A DNA stretch of 64,000 bases from Xestospongia muta. Taxonomy: Eukaryota; Porifera; Demospongiae; Haplosclerida; Petrosiidae. The notes under the pieces are model-generated. The model was not told where the DNA came from and did not search any database. It was given only the letters and a program-made list of their open reading frames with translations. Of this stretch, positions 1-11,852 are shown one piece after another (within the stretch, counting starts at the first letter, position 1; each line of letters starts with the position of its first letter). Location of the stretch: NCBI GenBank assembly GCA_963693285.1, contig OY848918.1:8621156-8685155 (forward strand), read 5' to 3'. A program made the translations under genes and the position numbers.

Positions 1-84
1 CCTCCTAAACCTGGTCCCAAACCTGGCTCCCATGGTAGTGGAGGCCAGACAACAACAGTAATTCCCTCCATACATCACCTGTAA
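1..84 (+). CDS. Final coding exon of an upstream type A receptor (5' part outside window)
   Basis: The frame is open from base 1 and ends at TAA 82-84. It encodes a Pro-rich piece (PPKPGPKPGS) and the C-terminus VIPSIHHL. The same exon ends the receptors at 8,711-8,860 and 45,237-45,386, so this is the cytoplasmic C-terminus of a further receptor lying to the left. In the complete copies the preceding residues form a PxxPxK SH3-type site. It shows that the cluster extends beyond the window. Nothing else of that gene is visible, so its ectodomain and integrity are unknown. Confidence 0.75.
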   Translation, partial: PPKPGPKPGSHGSGGQTTTVIPSIHHL

Positions 85-1655
85 AATGATCATAACTCAC
101 TGCTGACTTATATAATGTTAAATATGTCACTTTTTTAGTTCATTATTTAATTTTGTCATGTTTTACATATTAATCTGATGCATCATCCTTATATCAAAGG
201 TAAACTTATTTTATCTCATAAACAAACACACAGTACTATAGACCATATAAAGCATAGAACAATATAGTAACTTGTGTACTACTTAAAATTAGTGTTAATT
301 GACTGATGATATGAGTATGGTTAGCATATGTAAGGCAAGTCGTAATTGTCTGGGTATTTCATTTATTATTAGTGTCATAACATGAAACTGATAATGATAA
401 AGTTAATTATAAATAGTTTTATCTTACCAGAATATATTCAATGAAATATAATAACACAACAAACACGAAACTTACAAAAATCATCAAAGGAATTAACTAA
501 AAATGGACCAGTTATTAATAAAACAAACGAGTTAACAGGTTTTGAACTTTTAGTCACAAAATCTAATCAGACCATCTTCCAAAATACATACACATGTACT
601 TGTACAAATATTAATTAAAAGAAGGGTAGCTTATAGAGGCAGTGACTAGATATAGCCTGCTGCCACCACAATAGACAAAGCCGACCCCACTGAGTCACAC
701 CAATGTTACCTTCACCAGATAATGATAAAAAGATGTCTTGTTTATTTTATTTATTTATTGACTAATACATCTTATTTTTCTAATGTATATAGTTTAATAC
801 TTTTACTACCCCTCTCCCAGACCAACTCTCTGTAATGTAACATCTATCCAATGGACCATATTGTATGCATTTAAAACATAACTGGGTTAATTAAATAAAG
901 GAGAGAAATCAGAATAGTAGGTAGTTGTAATGGTGGTCTCGGAACCAGATATTCTCCTAATGAAACTTCTGATTTCGAGACTGCTTTATTAAATTTATTA
1001 AAGTCATTTGAATTGCTAGGTATATTCATATATATTTTAGTTGTAAAGTAATCCACCAAATAAGAAATTTTATTTGAAAGTTCTGGCTGTCATTGGCTAT
1101 CTTCATCAGTAATATTACAAAAAGCATAGAGAGACAGTCAATAAATAAAACTAAAATGAATAAACAAATAAAGATAAGAATGTACTTTAAAACATGGGGA
1201 CAATATAAGGATGAATAGTTAAGCTATATACTAGTACTGGATAAAAGGTTAATAGTACTTGTACTACATAATACATAACAATACTACATACTGAGTTATA
1301 TCAGTGTATGGAGTATATGATATGTACTATCTATATATATTATGTAATACTTAGTTGGCAATTTATATTGATTGTGTATGTGTTTGTATATTATGAACTC
1401 ATAATGAAATAAACATTGATGATGTTGTTACATATTTCAACTAATTACTTAATTGTAAACAGTATACCTTGTACAAACATTATTTGAACTACAATCAATA
1501 CCACTTTTATTATACGTGTTACATACATGGTACATAACATATAGTATTATGTGTTGTTCATGGAACAATGTTAGTTTGTGATCCAACTAATCTAGGCGAT
1601 AATAAGATGTCTTAACAATAATATATTGTAATAAATAACCATGTTATAATAAAAC
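85..1655. repeat. Intergenic repeat block, copy A
   Basis: AT-rich non-coding DNA that recurs almost unchanged at 3,307-4,740 and 8,861-10,500. Shared landmarks include the stretch around 650-720 (also near 9,660), the region 800-1,060 and the run up to the Ig-tail relic. An open frame on the minus strand (1,059-871) recurs at 10,075-9,860 but not as an open frame in copy B. I see no domain or codon conservation that would make it a gene. The blocks are the spacers that travelled with the receptor units. Confidence 0.7.
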
Positions 1656-1656
1656 A

Positions 1657-3306
1657 AGTCAGGTGTGTTGATGTAATAAATACAACTTCAATGACTTGTA
1701 CTATTATGATATCAGGTATGTCACTAACAGTATCATATATAACTAACATGTACTATCATTATAAGGTCCTTCAGGGATACTCCTACAGGACTGGGTTTAC
1801 AGCTCTCACAAACACTTCAGTCACTCTCTACTGATCAACTCCTACTCTTCATTTTAACTGTATAGTCAATATAGTGTCTTCACCCTCTCCACTCACCCAC
1901 CTCTCTTGTATTACAAAGTCTATCACAACATATCAGGTTCACTAACTGTTAATATAACTACTGTTACTAACATTACATTGACTAGAATACTAGCTGGATA
2001 TATCTACATTATAACAGTGGTACCAGTTAATATACTAGAAGATGGATACCCTAATAAGACTATAGGTTATTTAAATATTATTATAAAGTGTGTTATGTTT
2101 ACTTCTCATACAGTTATCATTCCTAAACAACCAATATATACTAGTACTAGTATTGTAACAACATCATCTGAACATTGTAAGAGTGTAACATACAAAATTA
2201 ATTACATATTATTTGTATTAGTAACACCAGTAAATGTAACTAGTCTCTTTTCTACAAATGTAAGTGATACATCAATTATTAGTAAGTGCAAAACATTTAT
2301 TATCACTTACTTAATGATGAATATAGACACTTTGGTCCCTTTGATGTTTTTATTACAAAGTGCAACTAAAACAAGTACAATATCTTTAAACTCAACAGGT
2401 ATGCTCTTAGAAATTATTATAATTTAAGTATTACAATATAATGAAATGTCTATATATATACTCTATTTTTTGTATAGCAGTATCTATCTATAGTCTGTCA
2501 GGTTCATCTCCTACAAGTAATTTAATTAATCTAATATAACATTGCTATTTCTATTTGACAATAGCAGTAATTACTACTACAACAACATCAACATCTGCTG
2601 GAATATATTATGTTATTGGGACTGTTGGAGGTATTATTGTTTTCATACTAATTGCTGTAGTACTAGTTCTAGCTGGTTGTATAATAATTAGAAGACAAAA
2701 TAAAAGTCAGGTGTTCCTAAAATTACTTAATCCTTTAATACTCTCAATATAGACAACAAACCAAATGGTAGTCCAGTAACTGTTTCTCTGAGGTAAGCTC
2801 ATATATACTAATATTCATTTTAATGATTATTCCTTAGAAACATTAAAGACAATAACAGAGAAGAGGTATGATGTTATTATTTATATGTAGATAGTTTATA
2901 CCTGCATAAGTAAATGAACATTTATTGATACAAAATATGTGATTGATCATCATGACTCATTATTAGTTTATGTTATCTAATTTGGAGTTACTCATCATTT
3001 CTTAAAATAATTTGGTCTTTACTATAGTTATCTTCAGACCCCACCTATGATGAAGTAAACAAGAAACCACAACCTCTATCTCTACAATATGACGAGGTCC
3101 CTCCTCCAGTGCCTCCTTATTTAGCTGATAATGACCAGCCACCTCCTGAACCACTGTTCCATTCTGAGGATAATCCTTCTGTACCCCATTACAATGATGA
3201 ACCTGTGATAACTCAGTATTCTGAAGTCAAGAGAGAGCATATAGCACTTCATACAGCTGAAGGAAATTATTCTGTTTTGAAGAGAGAAGAGAGAGAAGTC
3301 AGTTAA
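1657..3306 (+). pseudogene. Type A receptor pseudogene (no signal or Ig exon, no last exons)
   Basis: Only the last bases of the Ig exon remain (to 1,715). They are followed by the usual 50-base intron and an FN3 exon from 1,766 that has lost one base near its start. That exon has an in-frame-position TGA where other copies have TGG, and it is fused directly into the second FN3 exon (to 2,065). Downstream parts still look good: stalk exon 2,114-2,176, membrane exon 2,565-2,705, tail exons 2,753-2,792, 2,838-2,865 and 3,028-3,297. The tail keeps TYDEV, LQYDEV, TQYSEV and NYSVL. The exons carrying the IIYAEL/VIYSDI sites and the Pro-rich end are missing and replaced by spacer repeat. Without a signal peptide and with the frameshift it cannot make a normal receptor, but the intact tail exons could donate sequence by recombination. 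Confidence 0.75.
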
Positions 3307-3521
3307 ACATAGGTACATTATTTAATTTTAGTTCATTATTTAATTTTGTCATGTTTTATATATTAATAGTTTTTAGCTTTTGTCAAACTAGTATCATGTA
3401 TTTATTAACTATAATATGTTAACTAGTATTTGTTTACATATGAACTTCATATGATCACTTTATATCATTATAGCAGCTGTCAGTATTAATTATTATCACT
3501 AGTCTTCTCAATATTCATTGT

Positions 3522-3595
<74 letters not shown>

Positions 3596-4750
3596 GCTAA
3601 TGTATGTTTATTTAATATATTTACATTATCTGATACATCATCCTTATATCAAAGGTAAACTTATTTTATCTTCATAAACAAACACACACAGTACTATAGA
3701 CCACATATAGCATAGAACAGTATACAAAGTAACTTGTGTACTACTTCAAATTAGTGTTAATTGACAGATGATACATGTATGATTAGCATATACAATAGTT
3801 GAAATGTAAGTGGTAACTGACTGGGTATTTTATTTATTATTATTGTCATAACATGAAACTGATAATGATAAAGTTAATTATAAATAGTTTTATCTTACCA
3901 CAATATTATCAATGGAATATAATAACACTTAATACTTTTACTACCCCTCACCCAGACCAACTCTCTGTAATGTAACATCTATCCAATGGACCATATTGTA
4001 TGCATTAAAAGCATGACTGAGTGAATTAAATAAAGGAGGGAAATCAGAATAGTAGGTAGTTGTAATGGTGGTCTCTAAACCAGATATTCTCCTAGTGAAA
4101 CGTCTGATTTCAAGACTGCTTTATTAAATTTATTAAAGTCATTTGAATTGCTGGGTATACTTATATATATTTCAGTTGTAAGTTCTGGCTGTCAATGGCT
4201 ATCTTCATCAGTAATATTATAAAAAAACATAGAGAGGCAGTCAATAAATAAAATTAAAATGAATAAACAAATAAAGATAAGAATGTACTTTAAAACATGA
4301 TGAGGACTATATAAGGATGAATAGTTAAGCTATATACTAGATAGTATTGGATAAAGGATTAGTACATATACTTGTACTACATAATACATAACACTAATAC
4401 ATACTGAGTTATATTAGTGTATGAAGTATATGATATGTACTATCTATATATATTATGTAATACTTAGTTGGCAATTTATATTGAGTGTGTATGTGTTTGT
4501 ATATTATGAACTCATAATGAAATAAACATTGATGATGTTGTTACATATTTCAACTAATTGTAAACTGTATACCTTGTACAAACATTACTTGAACTACAAT
4601 CAATACCACTTTTATTATACATGTTACATATATGGTATATAACATATAGCATTAGGTGTTGTTCATGGAACAATGTTAGTTTGTGATCCAACTAATCCAG
4701 GCAATACTTGATGTCTTAACAATAATATATTGTAATAAAACAAGTCAGGT
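3307..4750. repeat. Intergenic repeat block, copy B
   Basis: Second copy of the spacer seen at 85-1,655 and 8,861-10,500, with internal deletions relative to them. The segment present at about 470-760 in copy A is absent here. It starts inside the tail region of the preceding pseudogene and runs into the next Ig-tail relic. No coding exon is visible. Confidence 0.7.
3524..3592. repeat. (AT)n microsatellite
   Basis: Uninterrupted AT dinucleotide run of about 70 bases in spacer copy B. The same position in spacer copy C (9,112-9,137) has a run of about 26 bases, so this is a length-variable locus shared by paralogous spacers. Confidence 0.95.
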
Positions 4751-4754
4751 GTGT

Positions 4755-5350
4755 TGATGTAATAAATACAACTTCAATGACTTGTACTATTATGATATCA
4801 GGTATGTCACTAACAGTATCATATATAACTAACATGTACTATCATTATAAGGTCCTTCAGGGATACTCCTACAGGACTGGGTTTACAGCCTCTCACAAGC
4901 ACTTTAGTCACTCTCTATTGATCAACTCCTACTCTTCATTTTAACTGTATAGACTGTCTTTACCCTCTCTTCTCGTCCTCTTCTCTTGTACTACAAAGTC
5001 TATCACAACATATCAGGTTCACTAACTGTTAATATAACTACTGTTACTAACATTACATTGACTGGAGTACTAGCTGGATATATCTACATTATAACAGTGG
5101 TACCAGTTAACATACTAGAAGATGGATACCCTAATAAGACTATAGGTTATTTAAATATTATTATAAAGTGTGTTATGTTTACTTCTCATACAGTTATCAT
5201 TCATGATTAATCAATGATAATTAGTGTCAACATATTATAGAATATCATAGAAAGACTATTTCAAGTGATTTATCTAGAATAAGTAAGTACAGATTTAGTT
5301 AATATATATTTTAAATGAATATAGTAATTGCGTGTCCTTTCATGTTCTTG
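4755..5350 (+). pseudogene. Short receptor relic (Ig tail, FN3 pieces, type B-like stalk)
   Basis: Carries the same Ig-exon tail and the same one-base-deleted FN3 exon as the relic at 1.7 kb, with the TGA at the same codon position. It then jumps straight into the second FN3 exon (up to about 5,145). After about 5,205 the sequence leaves the type A pattern and resembles the degenerate stalk of the type B gene near 13,100-13,290. It then runs into promoter-like DNA shared with 13,980-14,500. There is no signal peptide and no membrane exon. It looks like a recombination scar between type A and type B copies. Confidence 0.65.
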
Positions 5351-5979
5351 TCAACTCCAACTTTACTCTAATTTCAAGTCAGTAATATTAATATATAAAT
5401 GTACCTAGCTCTTTCAACAACTGTAGCAATATTTAATAATTGTTTCATCATATAATGTTGAATATGTTAAGAATCTATCAGTCCTTTGATGTTTATTACT
5501 AGACTCCGCTAATTCTACATATTCACTGTTCACTCTATATATGTAATTTGTTTTAAGCAATCATTACATTTATGACTCCATACATGCAATTATTAATTTA
5601 ATTATTTCCACTCTCATAATGACAATATTATTATAATACTTTATTAGTCATTTTTTAATTTTTTTATTAGTCAGTAAAGTAAACTTTCATCTTCATATAT
5701 ATCAGTAAAAGAGCTCTCATCAAATTCCAACAATTGATTATAAACGCATTCAATACAGGTACATCAAAGTCAAACTTGTATGTTGACAACCATTGTAGTT
5801 AACACAGAAGTCAATTTTAAGAACAGAATGAGTATTTACAATGAGTAACACAATAGTTGAGTTATAATGTAAACTCAACCCACAAAACACACCACCTCTT
5901 TACATAAATAAGTCTAACAGGTATTATTGCCATGTATAAAACCATTGTATCATAACAATAATCTACCTATGCAGTCAAA
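5351..5979 (+). promoter_or_regulatory. Upstream region of the 5,980 receptor, shared with 13,980-14,501
   Basis: This non-coding stretch is homologous to the DNA directly upstream of the signal exon at 14,502, including a conserved block ending in the start codon. A TATA-like ACATAAATAAG lies about 75 bases before the ATG here; the paralogous site at about 14,422 reads ATATAAATAAG. The conservation suggests a promoter copied with its gene. No transcription data are available to me. Confidence 0.4.
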
Positions 5980-8860
5980 ATGAAAGAGTATGGTACAATA
6001 CTGATTTGTCTTCTATTACCAGTCATAAGTGAGTTAATATATAATATTTGTTAGTATGACCTTACAGTGAACATAGAAGCTTCAGTTACAAGTCTAGACT
6101 GTAATCATGGAGTATGTCCACATACACAAGGAGCACTCACTTGTACAATAACAGGAAGTGTAGCAGCTTGGTATAGTCCTCCATCAGATAGTAGTCCCAT
6201 TGCTACAGTAAGTTCTGGACAAGTTAGTAATGTTGATAATTCTGGGTTTACTGCTGCTCTTGTGAGCAATACTTCTGAACTAACAACTAATTTAAGTTTT
6301 ACTGCCACTACTGATAAGAATGGAACAAAAGTCAGGTGTGCTGATTTAATAGATACAAACTCAATGACTTGTACTATTGTGATATCAGGTATGTCACTAA
6401 CAGTATCATAATATATAACTAACATTTACTATCATTATAAGGTCCTTCAAGTGATGCTCCTACAGGACTGAGTTTTACAGCTCTCACAAACACTTCAGTC
6501 ACTCTCTACTGGTCACCTCCTACTCTTTATCCTAACTGTATAGTTAACTACACTGTTGAGATCAAGACAACCAGTGATAATACATTGATCAGTAGTCTTA
6601 GTACTGGTAGTAATATCACCAGTATTAATGTATCTACTGGTCTCAATCAGTCAGTAGAGTATCAATACAGAGTAGTAGGGTCTGATGCTATTAATAGATT
6701 AGGACCCTATAGTCAATACACTAAATTCACTTTAGATGGTAAGAGTTAGATTATTCTAGTTCCCTTGAGGAGTGCTAATTTTTAGTTCTACAGGCTGTAC
6801 CATTAATTACTTATAATATCACAAAGAATACAGACAACTACACAATTGTTGTAATGTGGGAGGTATGTATTTCTGTTTATAATAACTGAGTCTAGTTTTT
6901 ATTTAGTCATCTCCTCTTTCCTCTCATTCTCCTCTCTTGTACTACAAAGTCTATCACAATATATCAGGTTCACTAACTGTTAATATAACTACTGTTACTT
7001 ATATTACATTGACTGGAGTATTAGCTGGATATACGTACATTATAACAGTGGTACCAGTTAATATACTAGGAGATGGATACCCTAATAAGACTATAGGTTA
7101 TTTAAATATTATTATAAAGTATGTTATGTTTACTTTTCTCATACAGTTATTATTCCTAAACAACCAATAATTACTAGTACTAGTATTGTAACAATATCAT
7201 CTGAACATTGTAAGAGTGTAACATACAAAATTAATTACATATCATTTGTATTAGTAACACCAGTAAATGTAACTAGTCTCTTTTCTACAACTGTAAGTGA
7301 TACATCAATTATTAGTAAGTGCAAAATATTTATAATCACTTTAACTTAATGATGAATATAGAAACTTTGGTCCCTTTGATGTCTTTATTACAAAGTGCAA
7401 CTAAAACAGGTACAATATCTTTAAACTCAACAGGTATGTCCTCAGAAATTATTATATTTTAAGTATTACAATATAATAAACTGTCTATATATATATACTC
7501 TATTTTTGTATAGCAGTTTCTATCTATAGCCTGTCAGGTTCATCTCCTACAAGTAATTTAATTAATCTAATATAACATTGCTATTTCTATTTGACAATAG
7601 CAGTAATCACTACAACAACATCATCAACATCTGCTGGAATATATTATGTTATTGGGACTGTTGGAGGTATTATTGTTTTCATACTAATTGCTGTAGTACT
7701 AGTTCTAACTGGTTGTATAATGATTAGAAGACTAAATAAAAGTCAGGTGTTCCTATAATTACTTAATCCTTTAATACTCTCAATATAGACAACAAACCAA
7801 ATGGTAGTCCAGTAACTGTTTCTCTGAGGTCAGTTCAAATATACTAATATTTATTTTAATGATTATACTTTAGAAGCATTAAAGACAATAACAGAGAAGA
7901 GGTAAGGTATTGTTACTTATATGTACATAGTTAATACCTGCATGAGTAAATAAATGAACATTTATTGATACAAAAGTTGGATTGATCATCATGACTCATT
8001 ATTAGTTTATGTTATCTAATTTGGAGTTACTCATCATTTCTTAAAATAATTTGGTCATTACTATAGTTATCTTCAGACCCCACCTATGATGAAGTAAACA
8101 AGAAACCACAACCTCTATCTCTACAATATGATGAGGTCCCTCCTCCAGTGCCTCCTTATTTAGCTGATAATGACCAGCCACCTCCTGAACCACTGTTCCA
8201 TTCTGAGGATAATCCTTCTGTACCCTCTTACAATGATGAACTTGTGATAACTCAGTATTCTGAAGTCAAGAGAGAGCATATAGCACTTCATACAGCTGAA
8301 GGAAATTATTCTGTTTTGAAGAGAGAAGAGAGAGAAGTCAGTTAAATGTAGGTACACAATCACATGACCATATTATTGTAGAGCAGAGAGAATAATTCTC
8401 AGTTATAACAGACTGGTTTGTATTCAACTCTAAATAATGAAGTATGAAATAAAACAGTCAATTATATCATAATAACTTACATCATATTAGATAAACAAAC
8501 CAATTGGAGGCAGAGCTGAGCCAAGAGGAGCTGGAGGTATAATATATGCTGAACTAGGCAATGTCCCTAAGAACAGACCAATGGTACCTCCTCCATCTAA
8601 TTTAGAGTATTCTGTTATCTACTCTGATATCAAAGCACCAACTAACCCTAATAAGGTATCTTGTGTGATATAACAATGTTGCCATAATCTTCTTCAATTG
8701 TCACTAACAGAGGCTCTCTACAAAAGGTATTATGATACAGGCTCAGTTAGGAGAAATGGAGTTACCTCCATCACGTCCTCCTAAACCTGGTCCAAACCCT
8801 GGTTTCCATGGCAGTGGAGGCCAGTCAACAACAGTAATTCCCTCTATACATCACCTGTAA
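5980..8860 (+). CDS. Type A receptor: signal peptide, Ig-like, 2 FN3, stalk, TM, ITIM/ITSM tail
   Basis: Predicted exons: 5,980-6,028 signal peptide (MKEYGTILICLLLPVI); 6,077-6,388 Cys-rich Ig-like domain with CTITG and W; 6,442-6,738 FN3; 6,786-6,862 and 6,907-7,096 second FN3; 7,147-7,209, 7,255-7,314, 7,362-7,433 and 7,514-7,552 Ser/Thr stalk; 7,601-7,741 TM; 7,789-7,828, 7,874-7,901, 8,067-8,336, 8,382-8,441, 8,491-8,655 and 8,711-8,860 tail. All ectodomain junctions are phase 1. Tail motifs are TYDEV, LQYDEV, TQYSEV (ITSM-type), NYSVL, IIYAEL and VIYSDI (ITIM-type), then a PxxPxK site. The role is inferred: a surface receptor recruiting SH2 proteins after tyrosine phosphorylation. Oddity: the 60-base symmetric exon 8,382-8,441 has TAA at 8,406-8,408. 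Including it truncates the tail before the ITIMs; skipping it restores about 650 residues. Reading through at 8,337 also stops (VS*). The ligand is unknown. Confidence 0.75.
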
Positions 8861-10500
8861 AAATGATCATAACTCACTTCTGACTTATATAATGTTAAAT
8901 ATGTCACATTTTAGTTCATTATTTAATTTTGTCATATTTTATATATTAATAGTTTTTAGCTTTTGTCAAACTAGTATCATTTATTTATTAACTATAATAT
9001 GTTAACTAGTATTTGTTTACATATGAACTTCATATGATCACTTTGTATCATTATAGCAGCTGTCAGTATTAATTATTAATCACTAGTCTTCTCAATATTT
9101 ATTGTGACATGTATATATATATATATATATATATATTTAGCTAATGTATGTTTATTTAATATCCTTACATCATCTGATGCATCATCCTTATTTCAAAGGT
9201 AAACTTATTTTATCTCATAAATAAACACACATTACTATAGACCACATAAAACATAGAACAGTATACAAAGTAACTTGTGTACTACTTCAAATTAGTGTTA
9301 ATTGACTGATGATATATGTATGATTAGCATATGTAATAGTTGAAAGGTAAGTAAGTGGTAACTGACTAGGTATTTCATTTATTATTATTGTCATAACATA
9401 AAACTAATAATGATAAAGTTAATTATAAATAGTTTTATCTTACCACAATATTATCAATGAAGTATAATAACACAACAAACATAAAACTTACAAAAATCAT
9501 CAAAGGAATTAACTAAAAATGGACCAGTTATTTATAAAACAAACGAGTTAACAAGTTTTGAACTTTTAGTCACAAAAACTAATCAGACCATCTTCCAAAA
9601 TACATACACATGTACTTGTACAAATATCAATTAAAAGAAGGGTAGCTTATAGAGGCAGTGACTAGATACAGCCTTCTGCCACCACAACAGACAAAGCCCA
9701 CCCCACTGAGTCACACCAAAGTTACCTTCACCAGATAATGATAAAAAGATGTCTTGTTTATTTTATTTATTTATTGACTAATACATCTTATTTTTCTAAT
9801 GTATATAGTTTAATACTTTTACTACCCCTCTCCCAGACTGACTCTCTGTAATGTAACATCTATCCAATGGGCCATATTGTATGCATTAAAAGCATGACTG
9901 AGTGAATTAAATAAAGGAGGGAAATCAGAATAGTAGGTAGTTGTAATGGTGGTCTTGAAACCAGATATTCTCCTAGTGAAACTTCTGATTTCAAGACTGC
10001 TTTTTTTAATTTATTAAAGTCATTTGAGTTTCTAGGTATATTCATATATATTTTAGTTGTAAAGTAATCCACCAAATAAGAAATTTTATTTGAAAATTCT
10101 GGCTGTCATTGGCTATCTTCATCAGTAATATTACAAAAAGCATAGAGAGGCAGTCAATAAATAAAATTAAAATGAATAAACAAATAAAGATAAGAATGTA
10201 CTTTAAAACATGATGAGGACAATATAAGGATGAATAGTTAAGCTATATACTAGTACTGGATAAAAGATTAGTACATATACTTGTACTACATAATATGTAA
10301 CAATATTACATACTGAGTTATATTAATGTATGAATATTGTACAAACAATATTTAAACTATAGTTAATACTACTTTTATTATACATGTTATATATAAGGTA
10401 TATAGCTTATAGCATTAGGTGTTATTCATGGAACAATGTTAGTTTGTGATCCAACTAATCCAGGCGATACTTGATGTCTTAACAATAATATGTTATAATA
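8861..10500. repeat. Intergenic repeat block, copy C
   Basis: Third copy of the spacer block, the closest to copy A because it keeps the 470-760 segment. It includes a short (AT)n run at 9,112-9,137. No coding exon is recognisable. Confidence 0.7.
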
Positions 10501-10511
10501 AAACAATTCAG

Positions 10512-11815
10512 GTGTGTTGATGTAATAGATACAACTTCAATGACTTGTAATATTATGATATCAGGTATGTCACTAACAGTATCATATATAACTAACATGT
10601 ACTATCATTATAAGGTCCTTCAGGGATACTCCTACAGGACTGGGTTTTATAGCTCTCACAAACACTTCAGTCACTCTTTACTGGTCACCTCCTACTATTC
10701 ATTCTAACTGTATAGTTAACTAGACTGTTGATATCAGAACAACCAATGATATTATATTGATCAGTAATCTTAGTACTGGTAGTAATATCACCAGTATTAA
10801 TGTATCTTCTGGTCTCTCTCAGTCAGTAGAGTATCAATACAGAGTAGTAGGGTCTGATGCTGTTAATAGATTAGGACCCTACAGTCAATATACTATGTTC
10901 ACTTTAGATGGTAAGAATTAGATTATACTAGTTTCCTTGAGGAGTGCTAATTTTAAGTTCTACAGGCTGTACCACTAATCACTTATAATATCACAAAGAA
11001 TACAGACAACTACACTATTGTTATAATTTGGGAGGTATGTATTTCTGTTTATAATAACTGAGTCTAGTTTTCTATATAGTCACCTCCACTCTCCACTCGT
11101 CCTCCTCTCTTGTACTATAAAGTCTATCATAACATATCAGGTTCACTAACTGTTAATATAACTACTGTTACTAACATTACATTGACTGGAATACTAGCTG
11201 GATATATCTACATTATAACAGTGGTACCAGTTAATATACTAGGAGATGGATACCCTAATAAAACTATAGGTTATTTAAATATTATTATAAAGTGTGTTAT
11301 ATTTACTTCTCATACAGTTATCATTCCTGATGAGGAACCAATAATTACTAGGACTAGTATTGTAACAATATCATCTGAACATTGTAAGAGTGTAACATAC
11401 AAAATTAATTACATATTATTTGTATTAGTAACACCAGTAAATGTAACTAGTCTCTTTTCTACAACTGTAAGTGATACATCAATTATTAGTAAGTGCAAAA
11501 CATTTACTATCACTTACTTAATGATGAGTATAGAAACTTTGGTCCCTTTGATGTCTTTATTACAAAGTGCAACTAAAACAAGTACAATATCTTTAAACTC
11601 AACAGGTATGTCCTTAGAAAATATTATAATTTAAGTATTACAATATAATGAAATGTCTATATATATATACTCTATTTTTGTATAGCAGTTTCTATCTATA
11701 GCCTGTCAGGTTCATCTCCTACAAGTAATTTAATTAATCTAATATAACATTGCTATTTCTATTTGACAATAGCAGTTATCACTACCACAACATCATCAAC
11801 ATCTGAACAAAATGT
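10512..11815 (+). pseudogene. Receptor pseudogene, broken inside the TM exon and joined to the next copy
   Basis: Remnant Ig tail to 10,564, then FN3 10,615-10,910 (296 bases against 297, so frameshifted near the start, with a TAG where others have a Tyr codon). Next come 10,958-11,034 and 11,080-11,269 (second FN3), and stalk exons 11,318-11,383, 11,429-11,488, 11,534-11,605 and 11,686-11,724. The TM exon starts normally at 11,773 but after about 30 bases turns into the intron that precedes the Ig exon of the following gene. There is no signal exon. The downstream exons keep correct phases and splice sites, so decay is recent or sequence is being refreshed by gene conversion. Confidence 0.7.
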
Positions 11816-11852
11816 AGGATGCTATAAATATCATTATATATAGTTTATATAG

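Noticed and set aside
871..1059. Minus-strand frame (62 codons) recurring at 9,860-10,075
   Set aside because: It lies in the spacer repeat, is broken in the middle spacer copy (around 4.1 kb), and has no recognisable domain.
3524..3592. AT repeats as a possible origin or matrix attachment site
   Set aside because: Simple dinucleotide slippage explains them; there is no additional signal.
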